Below the pieces are notes generated by a model that saw nothing but the letters and a program-made list of their open reading frames with translations, made no database searches and was not told the origin of the DNA. From contig JAADIC010000082.1 of the NCBI GenBank assembly GCA_013151535.1, forward strand, positions 1-14,985: a stretch of DNA of 14,985 bases. The letters run 5' to 3'. Position 1 is the first letter of the stretch, and every line of letters starts with the position of its first letter. The translations under genes were made by a program, and so were the position numbers. Shown piece after piece: positions 1 through 7,086 of the stretch. This DNA comes from Alphaproteobacteria bacterium. Its GTDB lineage: Bacteria; Pseudomonadota; Alphaproteobacteria; Rhodobacterales; Rhodobacteraceae.

Positions 1-197
1 GCCCGATGCCGGGGCTGGTGGTGTCTGTGGCGGTTGAAGTCGGGGATGAGGGGCAGGACGGCCAAACCCTGTGCACGATCGAAGCCATGAAGATGGAGAA
101 CGTGCTGAAGGCGGAAAAGAAGGGCGTGGTGGCCAAAATCAACGCGGGGGCTGGGGATAGTTTGAAGGTGGACGATGTGATTATGGAGTTTGAGTGA
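1..197 (+). CDS. pccA: Propionyl-CoA carboxylase alpha subunit, C-terminal biotinyl domain (partial, 5' end outside window)
   Basis: Only the last ~64 residues are present; the reading frame is open from the left edge. They form a biotin carboxyl carrier domain: a PMPG turn at the start, then the biotin-attachment motif EAMKMEN with the acceptor lysine codon at 90-92, and a VIMEFE C-terminus typical of PccA-type subunits. The subunit carboxylates its biotin with ATP and bicarbonate, and the beta subunit transfers the carboxyl group to propionyl-CoA to give methylmalonyl-CoA. The downstream methylmalonyl-CoA mutase and propionyl-CoA synthetase support PccA over other biotin-dependent carboxylases. 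Those share this domain, so substrate assignment rests mainly on context. Confidence 0.93.
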   Translation, partial: PMPGLVVSVAVEVGDEGQDGQTLCTIEAMKMENVLKAEKKGVVAKINAGAGDSLKVDDVIMEFE

Positions 198-201
198 GGT
201 T

Positions 202-732
202 ATGGAACCTTTACAATCCCTTGATGTCAAAGTGACAGTTGCCCTGATTGGTGGCTTCGTTGTGGCGCTTGGATGGTTTGCCAATGCCGCACGGGACCGT
301 CGCGCAGAGCGGCGGCGAAGGATTGAAAAAGTTCGCGATGTTCAGACCGCGATTGCGGCTGAAATTGTTCCCTATCTCGAAGCATTGGAATTGTTCGATC
401 TCAACCAACATCTCGCGGATATGGTGGATATCATGCGTGGCGATGGCGAATATATTCCCATGGTCCCAACAGAGCGTAATGACACGGTTTTTCGGGCGAT
501 CTTGCCAAATATCCATATCCTGCCAGAAGGCGTGATCCGGCCCGTTGTCCGTTATTACAGCCAGCTTTTTGCCATTGAAGCGATTATCGAGGATTTAAGG
601 TCGGATGCCTTTGCCGCAATGGGGGCTGATCGACGCGAAACGATCTATTCCGATTATATTAGCCTTAAAATTCAAGCCCTTAACCTTGGCCAGCAGGCTG
701 TTGACGCAATCAGGATTGAACTAGGTGCTTAA
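202..732 (+). CDS. Hypothetical single-pass membrane protein (176 aa), AT-richer than neighbours
   Basis: I do not recognise a family. The protein starts MEPLQSLDVK and has one hydrophobic helix at about residues 11-28. A strongly basic stretch (residues ~30-42, rich in R with ARDRR and RRRR) follows, which suggests an N-out/C-in anchor with a cytoplasmic, mostly helical body of ~135 residues. I chose ATG 202 over the in-frame TTG at 190 because TTG lies inside the pccA coding end and the ATG sits just behind a GAGTGAGG sequence. It begins 4 nt after the pccA stop, so it may be co-transcribed. Two sampled 60-base lines (421-480 and 661-720) average about 47% GC, against 70% for a sampled mutase line (3661-3720), so recent acquisition is possible. 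Function unknown. Confidence 0.7.
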   Translation: MEPLQSLDVKVTVALIGGFVVALGWFANAARDRRAERRRRIEKVRDVQTAIAAEIVPYLEALELFDLNQHLADMVDIMRGDGEYIPMVPTERNDTVFRAILPNIHILPEGVIRPVVRYYSQLFAIEAIIEDLRSDAFAAMGADRRETIYSDYISLKIQALNLGQQAVDAIRIELGA

Positions 733-915
733 GATGCAGAAATTCCTGCCAGAACGGATCAATACCCTGGGCGCGGTCCGGTTTGTCCGGCAATTGGTGT
801 CGGCTTTTTTCGCGTATCAGACATTTCGTGTTCCTTACTTAGGAAAGCGGCTTACAGGCAGTAATATAAGCCATAAAGCTCAAGATTTCAATAAGCGTAA
901 TCATTGTGTCTTGCC
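733..915. other. Intergenic region between a + strand gene and the convergent DUF4174 gene
   Basis: This 183-nt AT-rich spacer separates two convergent genes. It contains a repeated CCGG around 780-790 and a run of six T at 805-810, but I cannot draw a convincing intrinsic terminator from them. Two very short minus-strand reading frames (839-904 and 759-824) lie here; the second is listed separately because it has a good Shine-Dalgarno sequence. Nothing else is recognisable. Confidence 0.5.
759..824 (-). CDS. Candidate 21-aa micro-protein (speculative)
   Basis: An ATG at 824 on the minus strand opens a 21-codon frame ending in TGA at 759. The peptide starts MSDTRKKP and ends TGPRPGY, so it is basic and proline/glycine-rich. 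A strong Shine-Dalgarno-like AAGGAA occupies 836-831 with a 6-nt spacer, which is what makes it worth listing. It lies downstream of, and on the same strand as, the DUF4174-type gene. Its GGxxGPxP-like end loosely recalls the tail of DUF1674 proteins, but it is too short to claim homology. It could equally be a chance frame or the remnant of a longer gene. Confidence 0.18.
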   Translation of the reverse strand: MSDTRKKPTPIAGQTGPRPGY

Positions 916-1308
916 CTATTCCGCCAGTTCATCCAGCCGGATCGGCATTTTATCAATTGCCCGCGACAGCTCGCGCACCGACCACGGCGTCGGTTTCCTG
1001 AGCGCGATCTTACCGTCCTTGCTGAACAGGATCAGCATGAAGTCACGCGGGTGCAGTTTCTGGCGCAAGGGGCCGTTGGCCGCTGGATCGGTGTCGGTCA
1101 GCACGATCACATCGCGTTCCTCAAGCGGGCTCGGGTCTTCGGCCAGCTTCTCCATCTGGAGGCGAAAGCGCGGGTCGTTCTTGCTGTCGGCGAATATTAC
1201 CAGCGGGCGCTTCAGCCAGATATATTCGGCCAAAGGGTCGCTTGGCGTATCGTCCTGCGCCAGCGCGAAATTTGGCAGCAGCAGGATCAGGATCAACAGG
1301 GTTCGCAT
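916..1308 (-). CDS. Secreted DUF4174-type protein (130 aa)
   Basis: The protein has a clear N-terminal signal peptide: MRTLLILILLLP, then cleavage expected after ALA at residue 17. The mature part begins near QDDTPSD and carries DUF4174-like sequence: PLAEYIWLKRPLVIFAD (about residues 24-40), a DPRF element, EERDVIVLTD, and FMLILFSKDGKIALR near residue 100. DUF4174 members are small exported proteins with a thioredoxin-like fold and unknown role; this copy has no cysteine, so no redox activity is expected. The start at 1308 is chosen because GAGG lies about 5 nt upstream and the signal peptide begins there, although the frame is open further back over the sulfotransferase-like gene. It is divergent from that gene across 108 nt. 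The family call is from memory of its pattern, not a search. Confidence 0.82.
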   Translation of the reverse strand: MRTLLILILLLPNFALAQDDTPSDPLAEYIWLKRPLVIFADSKNDPRFRLQMEKLAEDPSPLEERDVIVLTDTDPAANGPLRQKLHPRDFMLILFSKDGKIALRKPTPWSVRELSRAIDKMPIRLDELAE

Positions 1309-1402
1309 GGCGCCTCGGATGGTTGGAAAGTCTTTTAGACATATTGGTTGTGTTTTACCGCGCCACAAGGGGCAAATGCGCTTTGGTGTTAATACCTTGC
1401 TT

Positions 1403-1408
1403 AGGAGG
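1403..1408 (+). promoter_or_regulatory. Shine-Dalgarno AGGAGG that selects ATG 1417
   Basis: A perfect AGGAGG lies 8 nt before ATG 1417 but only 2 nt before GTG 1411. This makes ATG 1417 the likely start of the sulfotransferase-like gene. The upstream 1309-1402 spacer must hold promoters for two divergent genes, but I cannot identify clear -35/-10 pairs. Confidence 0.75.
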
Positions 1409-1416
1409 CTGTGCCT

Positions 1417-2370
1417 ATGATCGCTCTGATTACATATCTGGCGCAAAGGGGTTTGGGGCTTTTGGAGGTGATCCTGCATATCGGTGCGCACCGCACCGGG
1501 ACCACATCTTTCCAACGCGCCCTGCAACAGAACCAGCACAATTTGTCGAAAAATGGCGTGGTTGTCTGGGGGCCGCGGATCACCCGTGGCGGCCGGTTCT
1601 CGGGCCTGTTGCGCGGTATGAACAGCGAGGCGGGCGAAACCGAACGGCTGGTCAACCGCAACAAGGGCGTGATCGCGATTGAGCTTGAGCGCATGGACAA
1701 AGCCCGCCAGCATTCCCTGCTGGTCAGCGAGGAAAATATCCTTGGCTCCATGGTCGCCAACCTGTCAGCGACGCGGCTCTATCCGCGTCTTGACGAGCGC
1801 CTCGCGCGGTTTACGCATGCTTTCGGGAGCGCCTGCACCATTATCGGCCTCGCCATCCGCCCTTACGAAGATTATTGGGCCTCCTCCATGGCTTATGCGA
1901 TCAAGGCTGGCCATCCGGTGCTGGGGCCTGATGATCTTGATCGCCTTGTCACCCAGCCGCGCGGCTGGCGGCGGGTGGTTGGCGATGTGGCGGCGGCGTT
2001 TCCTAAAGCGCAAATCAAAGTCTGGGAATTCAGCCGCCTGATTGGCCGCCCGCAAGCCCAATACCGCCTGCTGGCCGGGCGGCGTGGCCGCTTGCGCCAA
2101 ACTGATGGCCACCACAATGCCAGCCCCGGCCTTGAAAGTTTGCGCGAGATTTTGAAGCTGCGCGGTGATCTTGACGCCTTAAAAGCGCTTGGTGACGGGC
2201 AGGGGCGGTTCCAGCCCTTTGGCGCGCACCATATCGACGCCTTTCAGGCGCAATATGCTGAGGATCTGGCATGGTTGCGCAACCCGCCAAAGCAGGATTT
2301 CCGTTTCATCGAAAATCTGGGGGCCGAGCTGGCCACCACACGAAAATATGCAAAAGGGGGCTTGGCATGA
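1417..2370 (+). CDS. Sulfotransferase-like P-loop protein (317 aa)
   Basis: Near the N-terminus (residues 19-33) the sequence reads VILHIGAHRTGTTSFQ. This is a beta strand plus the GTTS-type loop that binds the 5'-phosphosulfate of PAPS in sulfotransferases. A second family-like element is the arginine/serine segment AIRPYEDYWASSMAY (about residues 148-162), in the position usually binding the PAPS 3'-phosphate. If active it would transfer sulfate from PAPS to an unknown acceptor; no substrate can be inferred. The stop overlaps the mutase start by 4 nt (ATGA at 2367-2370), so the two genes are probably translationally coupled, which is odd given their unrelated roles. A GTG at 1468 would give a start closer to shorter family members. 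Catalytic activity is not demonstrated by sequence alone. Confidence 0.68.
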   Translation: MIALITYLAQRGLGLLEVILHIGAHRTGTTSFQRALQQNQHNLSKNGVVVWGPRITRGGRFSGLLRGMNSEAGETERLVNRNKGVIAIELERMDKARQHSLLVSEENILGSMVANLSATRLYPRLDERLARFTHAFGSACTIIGLAIRPYEDYWASSMAYAIKAGHPVLGPDDLDRLVTQPRGWRRVVGDVAAAFPKAQIKVWEFSRLIGRPQAQYRLLAGRRGRLRQTDGHHNASPGLESLREILKLRGDLDALKALGDGQGRFQPFGAHHIDAFQAQYAEDLAWLRNPPKQDFRFIENLGAELATTRKYAKGGLA

Positions 2371-4508
2371 GCCAACAGGATGAATGGGCCGAACTGGCCG
2401 ACAAAGAACTGCGCGGCAAGTCGCGCAGCGATCTGAACTGGCAGACGCCTGAAGGGATCACCATCAAGCCAGTCTATTCGGCGGATGATCTTGAAGGGTT
2501 GGAACAGATCGGCGAAATGCCGGGGATTGCGCCTTACACCCGTGGCCCGCGCGCCACCATGTATACCGGCCGCCCGTGGACCATCCGGCAATATGCCGGG
2601 TTTTCGACGGCTGAGGAAAGCAATGCGTTTTATCGCCAGGGTTTGGCAAATGGGCAGATGGGCGTCTCGGTCGCCTTTGATCTGGCGACCCATCGTGGCT
2701 ATGACAGCGATCATCCGCGCGTGTTGGGCGATGTCGGCAAGGCGGGGGTTGCGATTGACAGCGTCGAGGATATGAAAATCCTGTTCAACGGCATTCCGCT
2801 GGATAAAATCTCGGTCTCCATGACCATGAACGGTGCGGTCATTCCGGTGCTGGCAAGTTTCATCGTGGCCGGTGAGGAACAGGGCGTGCCGCGCGAAAAA
2901 CTGTCGGGCACCATCCAGAACGACATCCTCAAGGAATTCATGGTGCGCAACACCTATATCTATCCGCCCGAGCCTAGCATGCGGATTGTCGGCGATATTA
3001 TCGAGTTTACTTCGGCCCAAATGCCCAAATTTAATTCAATTTCGATCAGTGGCTATCACATGCAAGAGGCTGGCGCGAACCTTGTGCAGGAACTGGCCTT
3101 CACGCTGGCGGACGGGCGCGAATATGTGCGCGCGGCGATTGCCAGGGGCATGGATGTGGATGCTTTCGCCCCGCGCCTAAGTTTCTTTTTCGCCATCGGC
3201 ATGAATTTCTTCATGGAGGCGGCGAAACTGCGCGCCGCGCGGCTGCTGTGGTCGCGGATCATGGCCGAGTTTAACCCGCGCGTTGCGCAATCCTCCATGC
3301 TGCGCACCCATTGCCAGACCTCGGGCGTCAGTTTGGCGGAACAAGACCCTTACAACAACGTGGTGCGCACCGCTTACGAGGCGATGAGCGCGGTTTTGGG
3401 TGGCACCCAAAGTCTGCATACCAACTCCTTTGACGAGGCGATTGCCTTGCCGACGGATGCCTCGGCCCGTTTGGCGCGCAATACGCAATTGATCCTGCAA
3501 AACGAAACCGGTGTGACCAATGTGGTCGACCCGCTGGCTGGGTCGTATTATGTGGAAAGCCTGACCAGCGAGATGGCCGAGGCGGCGTGGGAATTGATCG
3601 AGGAGGTCGAAGCACTTGGCGGCATGACCAAGGCCGTGGCCACCGGAATGCCCAAGCTCAGGATCGAGGAAGCGGCGGCCAAACGCCAGGCGGCGGTGGA
3701 TCGTGGCGACGAGGTGGTTGTCGGTGTCAACAAGTTCCGCCTGAAGAAAGAACCGGTGATTGATGTGCGCGAGATCAACAATTCGGCGGTGCGCGAGGCA
3801 CAGGTGGCGCGGCTGGAAAAGATCCGTGCAACACGCGACGGGGCGGCCTGTGACAGCGCTTTGAGCGCGCTGGAAGCCGCCGCGCGCTCGGGCAAAGGCA
3901 ACCTTTTGGAACTGGCGGTGGATGCGGCAAGGGCGCGGGCCAGCGTGGGTGAAATATCGGATGCGATGGAACGCGCTTTTGGCCGTCACAAGGCCGAAGT
4001 GAAGACACTGGCGGGGGTTTACGGCGCCGCCTACGAAGGCGATGCGGAATTCGCCGAAATTCAGGCTGATGTGCAGGAATTCAAGCGCGAGGATGGGCGG
4101 TTGCCCAAAATGCTGGTGGTCAAGATGGGGCAGGATGGCCATGATCGCGGTGCCAAGGTGATCGCCACCGCGTTCGCCGATATCGGTTTTGACGTGGATG
4201 TCGGCCCGCTGTTTCAAACCCCCGAGGAGGCGGCAGCCGATGCGGTCGCCAAGGGGGTGCATGTTGTCGGGATTTCCAGCCAAGCGGCGGGGCATAAAAC
4301 CCTCGCTCCCAAGCTGGTTGAGGCTTTGCGCGCGGCGGGAGGCGACGACATTCTGGTGATCTGCGGCGGGGTAATTCCGCAGCAGGATTACGAGTTTCTT
4401 TACGATCACGGGGTCAAGGCGATCTTTGGCCCCGGCACCAATATCCCTGATGCGGCGCGCAATATCCTCGGGCTGATCCGCGCCAATCGCGGCCGCAATG
4501 TGTTTTAG
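2367..4508 (+). CDS. scpA: Methylmalonyl-CoA mutase, single-chain, adenosylcobalamin-dependent (713 aa)
   Basis: This enzyme interconverts methylmalonyl-CoA and succinyl-CoA by a radical rearrangement using adenosylcobalamin, the last step of the propionyl-CoA route into the TCA cycle. The N-terminal TIM-barrel catalytic part contains the family block ATMYTGRPWTIRQYAGF (about residues 65-81) and SGYHMQEAGA with the active-site Tyr230-His231 pair. The C-terminal cobalamin-binding domain (from about residue 580) carries GQDGHDRGAK, the DxHxxG motif with the axial ligand His592. Length matches homodimeric bacterial mutases, and both domains are complete. ATG 2367 is preferred over upstream starts because an AGGGGG Shine-Dalgarno lies just before it and it matches family N-termini. 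No methylmalonyl-CoA epimerase is in the window, so that step must be encoded elsewhere. Confidence 0.97.
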   Translation: MSQQDEWAELADKELRGKSRSDLNWQTPEGITIKPVYSADDLEGLEQIGEMPGIAPYTRGPRATMYTGRPWTIRQYAGFSTAEESNAFYRQGLANGQMGVSVAFDLATHRGYDSDHPRVLGDVGKAGVAIDSVEDMKILFNGIPLDKISVSMTMNGAVIPVLASFIVAGEEQGVPREKLSGTIQNDILKEFMVRNTYIYPPEPSMRIVGDIIEFTSAQMPKFNSISISGYHMQEAGANLVQELAFTLADGREYVRAAIARGMDVDAFAPRLSFFFAIGMNFFMEAAKLRAARLLWSRIMAEFNPRVAQSSMLRTHCQTSGVSLAEQDPYNNVVRTAYEAMSAVLGGTQSLHTNSFDEAIALPTDASARLARNTQLILQNETGVTNVVDPLAGSYYVESLTSEMAEAAWELIEEVEALGGMTKAVATGMPKLRIEEAAAKRQAAVDRGDEVVVGVNKFRLKKEPVIDVREINNSAVREAQVARLEKIRATRDGAACDSALSALEAAARSGKGNLLELAVDAARARASVGEISDAMERAFGRHKAEVKTLAGVYGAAYEGDAEFAEIQADVQEFKREDGRLPKMLVVKMGQDGHDRGAKVIATAFADIGFDVDVGPLFQTPEEAAADAVAKGVHVVGISSQAAGHKTLAPKLVEALRAAGGDDILVICGGVIPQQDYEFLYDHGVKAIFGPGTNIPDAARNILGLIRANRGRNVF

Positions 4509-4568
4509 GGCGCTGGTTTTCAGCCCGACCCTGATGATAAAAACAGTGAAATAGATGTGGAACAGACG

Positions 4569-6458
4569 ATGACTTACAAACAAGTTTACCAAAACTGGCA
4601 ACAAGACCCCGAAACCTTCTGGATGCAGGCCGCCAAGGCGATTGACTGGGTCAAGCCGCCCTCCAAAGCGCTGTTTGACGAGAACGCACCCTATTACGAG
4701 TGGTTCAAGGATGCGCAAGTCAACACCTGTTACAACGCGGTGGATCGGCATGTTGAGGCGGGCAATGGCGATCGGGTGGCGTTGATCTATGACAGTCCGG
4801 TCACGGGGGTGAAATCCAAGACCACCTACAGCGAAATGCTGGATCAGGTGGCGCGGTTTGCCGGGGCCTTGCAGGCGCGCGGCGTCACCAAGGGCGACCG
4901 CGTCATCATTTATATGCCGATGGTGCCCGAGGCCGTGGTGGCGATGCTGGCTTGCAGTCGCATCGGGGCTGTGCATTCCGTGGTGTTCGGCGGTTTCGCC
5001 GCCAACGAGTTGGCAACGCGGATTGATGACGCGACGCCCAAAGCCATCATCGCCGCCTCTTGCGGGGTCGAGCCGGGGCGGGTGGTGGCCTATAAGCCGC
5101 TTCTGGACGGGGCGATTGATCTGGCCAGCCACAAGCCGGATTTCTGCGTGATCCTGCAACGAAAGATGGAAATTGCCGATCTTGTCGAAGGTCGCGATCA
5201 CGACTGGCAGGCGTTTCAGGATGGGGCCGAACCTGCCGATTGTGTGCCAGTTTCCGGCGATCACCCCGTCTATATCCTTTATACTTCCGGCACCACCGGC
5301 CAGCCCAAGGGGGTGATCCGCCCGACGGCGGGGCATCTGGTGGCGCTGCACTGGTCCATGAAAAATATTTATGACATCGACCCCGGCGATGTATTCTGGG
5401 CCGCCTCCGATGTGGGTTGGGTGGTTGGCCACAGCTATATCTGCTATGGCCAGCTTATTCAGGGCAGCACCTCGATCCTGTTTGAGGGCAAGCCGGTGGG
5501 CACGCCGGATGCGGGCACCTTCTGGCGGGTGATCTCGGAATATAACGTCAAGGCGCTGTTCACCGCCCCCACCGCCTTTCGTGCCATCAAGCGGGTCGAT
5601 CCGGACGGTGAGTTGCTGAAACAATATGACCTTTCCTGCCTCAAAATCCTGTTTCTGGCCGGTGAGCGCACTGATCCCGACACCCTCCATTGGGCCGAGG
5701 ATAAACTCGGCGTGCCGGTGATCGACCACTGGTGGCAAACCGAAACCGGCTGGCCGATTGCCGCCAACCCCATGGGGATCGAGGCATTGCCGGTCAAAGA
5801 CGGCAGCCCCAGCGTACCGATGCCCGGCTATGATGTGCGTATCCTAAGTGACACGGGCGAGGAAATGCCAACCGGCGAGCTGGGCGCGATTGTCATCAAA
5901 CTGCCGCTGCCGCCGGGAACATTGCCAAGCCTCTGGCACGCGGATGAGCGTTACCGCGCGTCCTATCTGACGACGTTTGAGGGGTACTACGAAACCGGCG
6001 ACGCGGGTTATGTGGATGAAGACGGCTATCTTTACATCATGGCGCGCACCGATGACGTGATAAACGTCGCCGGTCACCGCCTGTCAACCGGTGCGATGGA
6101 GGAGGTTCTGGCCGCCCACGCGGATGTTGCCGAATGCGCGGTGATCGGGGTGGCCGACAAGCTGAAGGGGCAGTTGCCGATGGGGTTTTTGTGCCTCAAT
6201 GCCGGGGTTTCGCGTGACCGGGCCGACGTGATTGCCGAATGTGTCGCCCTGATGCGTGCGAAAATCGGCCCGGTGGCGGCGTTCAAACTGGCGCTGGTGG
6301 TGGAAAGGTTGCCAAAAACCCGCTCGGGCAAAATCCTGCGCGGCACCATGGTCTCGATTGCCGATGGCAAACCCTATAAAATGCCCGCCACGATTGACGA
6401 TCCGGTCATTCTGGACGAGATCACGGCGGCGCTCAAGACCATCGGCTATCCGGCATGA
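4569..6458 (+). CDS. prpE: Propionyl-CoA synthetase (acyl-CoA ligase, 629 aa)
   Basis: This cytoplasmic ANL-superfamily ligase makes propionyl-CoA from propionate, ATP and CoA via propionyl-AMP. Visible motifs are YILYTSGTTGQPKG (residues 235-248, phosphate loop), WWQTETGWP (388-396), YYETGDAGYVDEDGY with RTDDVINVAGHR in the hinge region, and KTRSGKILRG with the adenylation lysine Lys588. That lysine is a known acetylation target in related acyl-CoA synthetases. The N-terminus (MTYKQVYQNW, then KAIDWVKPPSKALFDENAP) is typical of PrpE rather than acetyl-CoA synthetase. I chose ATG 4569; a GTG at 4557 in frame would add four residues. It follows the mutase by 60 nt, supporting one propionate cluster. 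It probably also accepts other short acids such as acetate. Confidence 0.93.
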   Translation: MTYKQVYQNWQQDPETFWMQAAKAIDWVKPPSKALFDENAPYYEWFKDAQVNTCYNAVDRHVEAGNGDRVALIYDSPVTGVKSKTTYSEMLDQVARFAGALQARGVTKGDRVIIYMPMVPEAVVAMLACSRIGAVHSVVFGGFAANELATRIDDATPKAIIAASCGVEPGRVVAYKPLLDGAIDLASHKPDFCVILQRKMEIADLVEGRDHDWQAFQDGAEPADCVPVSGDHPVYILYTSGTTGQPKGVIRPTAGHLVALHWSMKNIYDIDPGDVFWAASDVGWVVGHSYICYGQLIQGSTSILFEGKPVGTPDAGTFWRVISEYNVKALFTAPTAFRAIKRVDPDGELLKQYDLSCLKILFLAGERTDPDTLHWAEDKLGVPVIDHWWQTETGWPIAANPMGIEALPVKDGSPSVPMPGYDVRILSDTGEEMPTGELGAIVIKLPLPPGTLPSLWHADERYRASYLTTFEGYYETGDAGYVDEDGYLYIMARTDDVINVAGHRLSTGAMEEVLAAHADVAECAVIGVADKLKGQLPMGFLCLNAGVSRDRADVIAECVALMRAKIGPVAAFKLALVVERLPKTRSGKILRGTMVSIADGKPYKMPATIDDPVILDEITAALKTIGYPA

Positions 6459-6472
6459 ATCCTGCATCGGCC

Positions 6473-6481
6473 TGTGGATAA
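6473..6481 (-). promoter_or_regulatory. Exact DnaA-box sequence
   Basis: The + strand reads TGTGGATAA, the exact reverse complement of the high-affinity DnaA box TTATCCACA. It lies 15 nt after prpE and upstream of the signalling cluster. A GAATC (GANTC methylation-type) site overlaps the prpE end at 6457-6461. A single 9-mer can arise by chance, and no second box was noticed nearby, so this is not evidence of an origin. Confidence 0.35.
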
Positions 6482-6521
6482 CTCCGGCTGCAAACCGGCC
6501 TGGCATCTCTGGCACAGGAAC

Positions 6522-6540
6522 AAGTTGAAGAAAAGTTGAA
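6522..6540 (+). promoter_or_regulatory. Tandem direct repeat AAGTTGAA x2, 11-bp period, upstream of the signalling cluster
   Basis: AAGTTGAA occurs at 6522-6529 and again at 6533-6540. Starts 11 bp apart place both copies on about the same face of the helix, as expected for paired regulator half-sites. It lies 69 nt before the start of the exported-protein gene, in the 151-nt spacer where the cluster promoter must be. Each copy also contains a TTGAA(G/C), a weak -35-like hexamer, but no convincing -10 at the right distance follows. The bound factor is unknown. Confidence 0.35.
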
Positions 6541-6609
6541 CTAAAAAATGAGTGTACTGCACGCGTTTGTCCCGTTATGGTGCGGGCGATTGGAATAGAC
6601 GGTGACGCT

Positions 6610-7086
6610 ATGAAAAAGCAGTTCGTTAGTTTTCTGGTTTTCTTGTTGGCTGCGGGTTTTAGTGGCACTCTTTACGCACAAACGGTTTTAACCGTCGCTT
6701 CGCTGACCGGCAATGCGGTAACAACGCTGACCCTTGCCGAATTGCAGGGGCTGGATCAGGTCGAGGTGAAAACCTCGAACGAATTCGTTGATGGCGAAAA
6801 GGTTTTTCGTGGTCCGCTGGTTCGCAAAGTCCTGAATCTCTATGGTGGAACCGGCGCGACCATGGTGACATTTACCGCCGCGAATGATTATCAGGTCGAT
6901 GTCGATGTGGCCGAGTTTTACAAATATAACGCGATTCTGGCGCTGACCCAGGATGGCGTGGCGCTGTCAAAACGCGAAAAAGGCCCGATCTGGGTGATCT
7001 ACCCGATGAGCGACTTTGTCGAGCTGCGTGATCCGGTCTTTAACAGCCGCCTGATCTGGCAGTTGGTCAAGCTGGAATATCAGTGA
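6610..7086 (+). CDS. Exported protein resembling the oxidoreductase molybdopterin-binding fold, no cysteine (158 aa)
   Basis: A signal peptide is clear: MKKQ, a hydrophobic core FVSFLVFLLAAGF, and a cleavage site after LYA at residue 23. The mature ~135 residues show features of the small YedY/sulfite-oxidase-like domain: VFRGPLVRKVLNLYG, then VTFTAANDYQVDVDVAEF, then ILALTQDGVALSKREKGPIWVIYP. The whole protein lacks cysteine, so the usual Mo-coordinating thiolate is missing and catalysis is unlikely. A binding or sensing role is more plausible. Its stop overlaps the GTG start of the sensor kinase (GTGA, 7083-7086), which implies coupled expression and suggests it works with that kinase's periplasmic domain. 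ATG 6610 is preferred over 6577 because the signal peptide begins there. Family placement is by eye. Confidence 0.62.
   Translation: MKKQFVSFLVFLLAAGFSGTLYAQTVLTVASLTGNAVTTLTLAELQGLDQVEVKTSNEFVDGEKVFRGPLVRKVLNLYGGTGATMVTFTAANDYQVDVDVAEFYKYNAILALTQDGVALSKREKGPIWVIYPMSDFVELRDPVFNSRLIWQLVKLEYQ

Noticed and set aside
725..1420. 231-codon + strand frame starting at the end of the membrane-protein gene
   Set aside because: It runs antisense through the DUF4174-type gene, has a serine/arginine-rich low-quality translation and no good ribosome-binding site.
4557..4568. GTG at 4557 as the prpE start
   Set aside because: ATG 4569 gives the MTYKQVY N-terminus typical of PrpE. The extra four residues are not family-like.
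3177..5738. Very long minus-strand open frame (853 codons) opposite the mutase and prpE
   Set aside because: It lies fully antisense to two genes with complete catalytic motifs. Its translation is rich in H, R, G and Q with no recognisable domain, as is typical of antisense frames in GC-rich DNA with strong third-position bias.
6500..6530. TGGCAT / TGGCAC followed by TTGAA, resembling a sigma-54 promoter
   Set aside because: The spacing between the GG and GC elements does not fit: after TGGCAC the next TTG is 9 nt away instead of 5, and it lacks the C of TTGC. The overlapping alternative places GC two bases too early.
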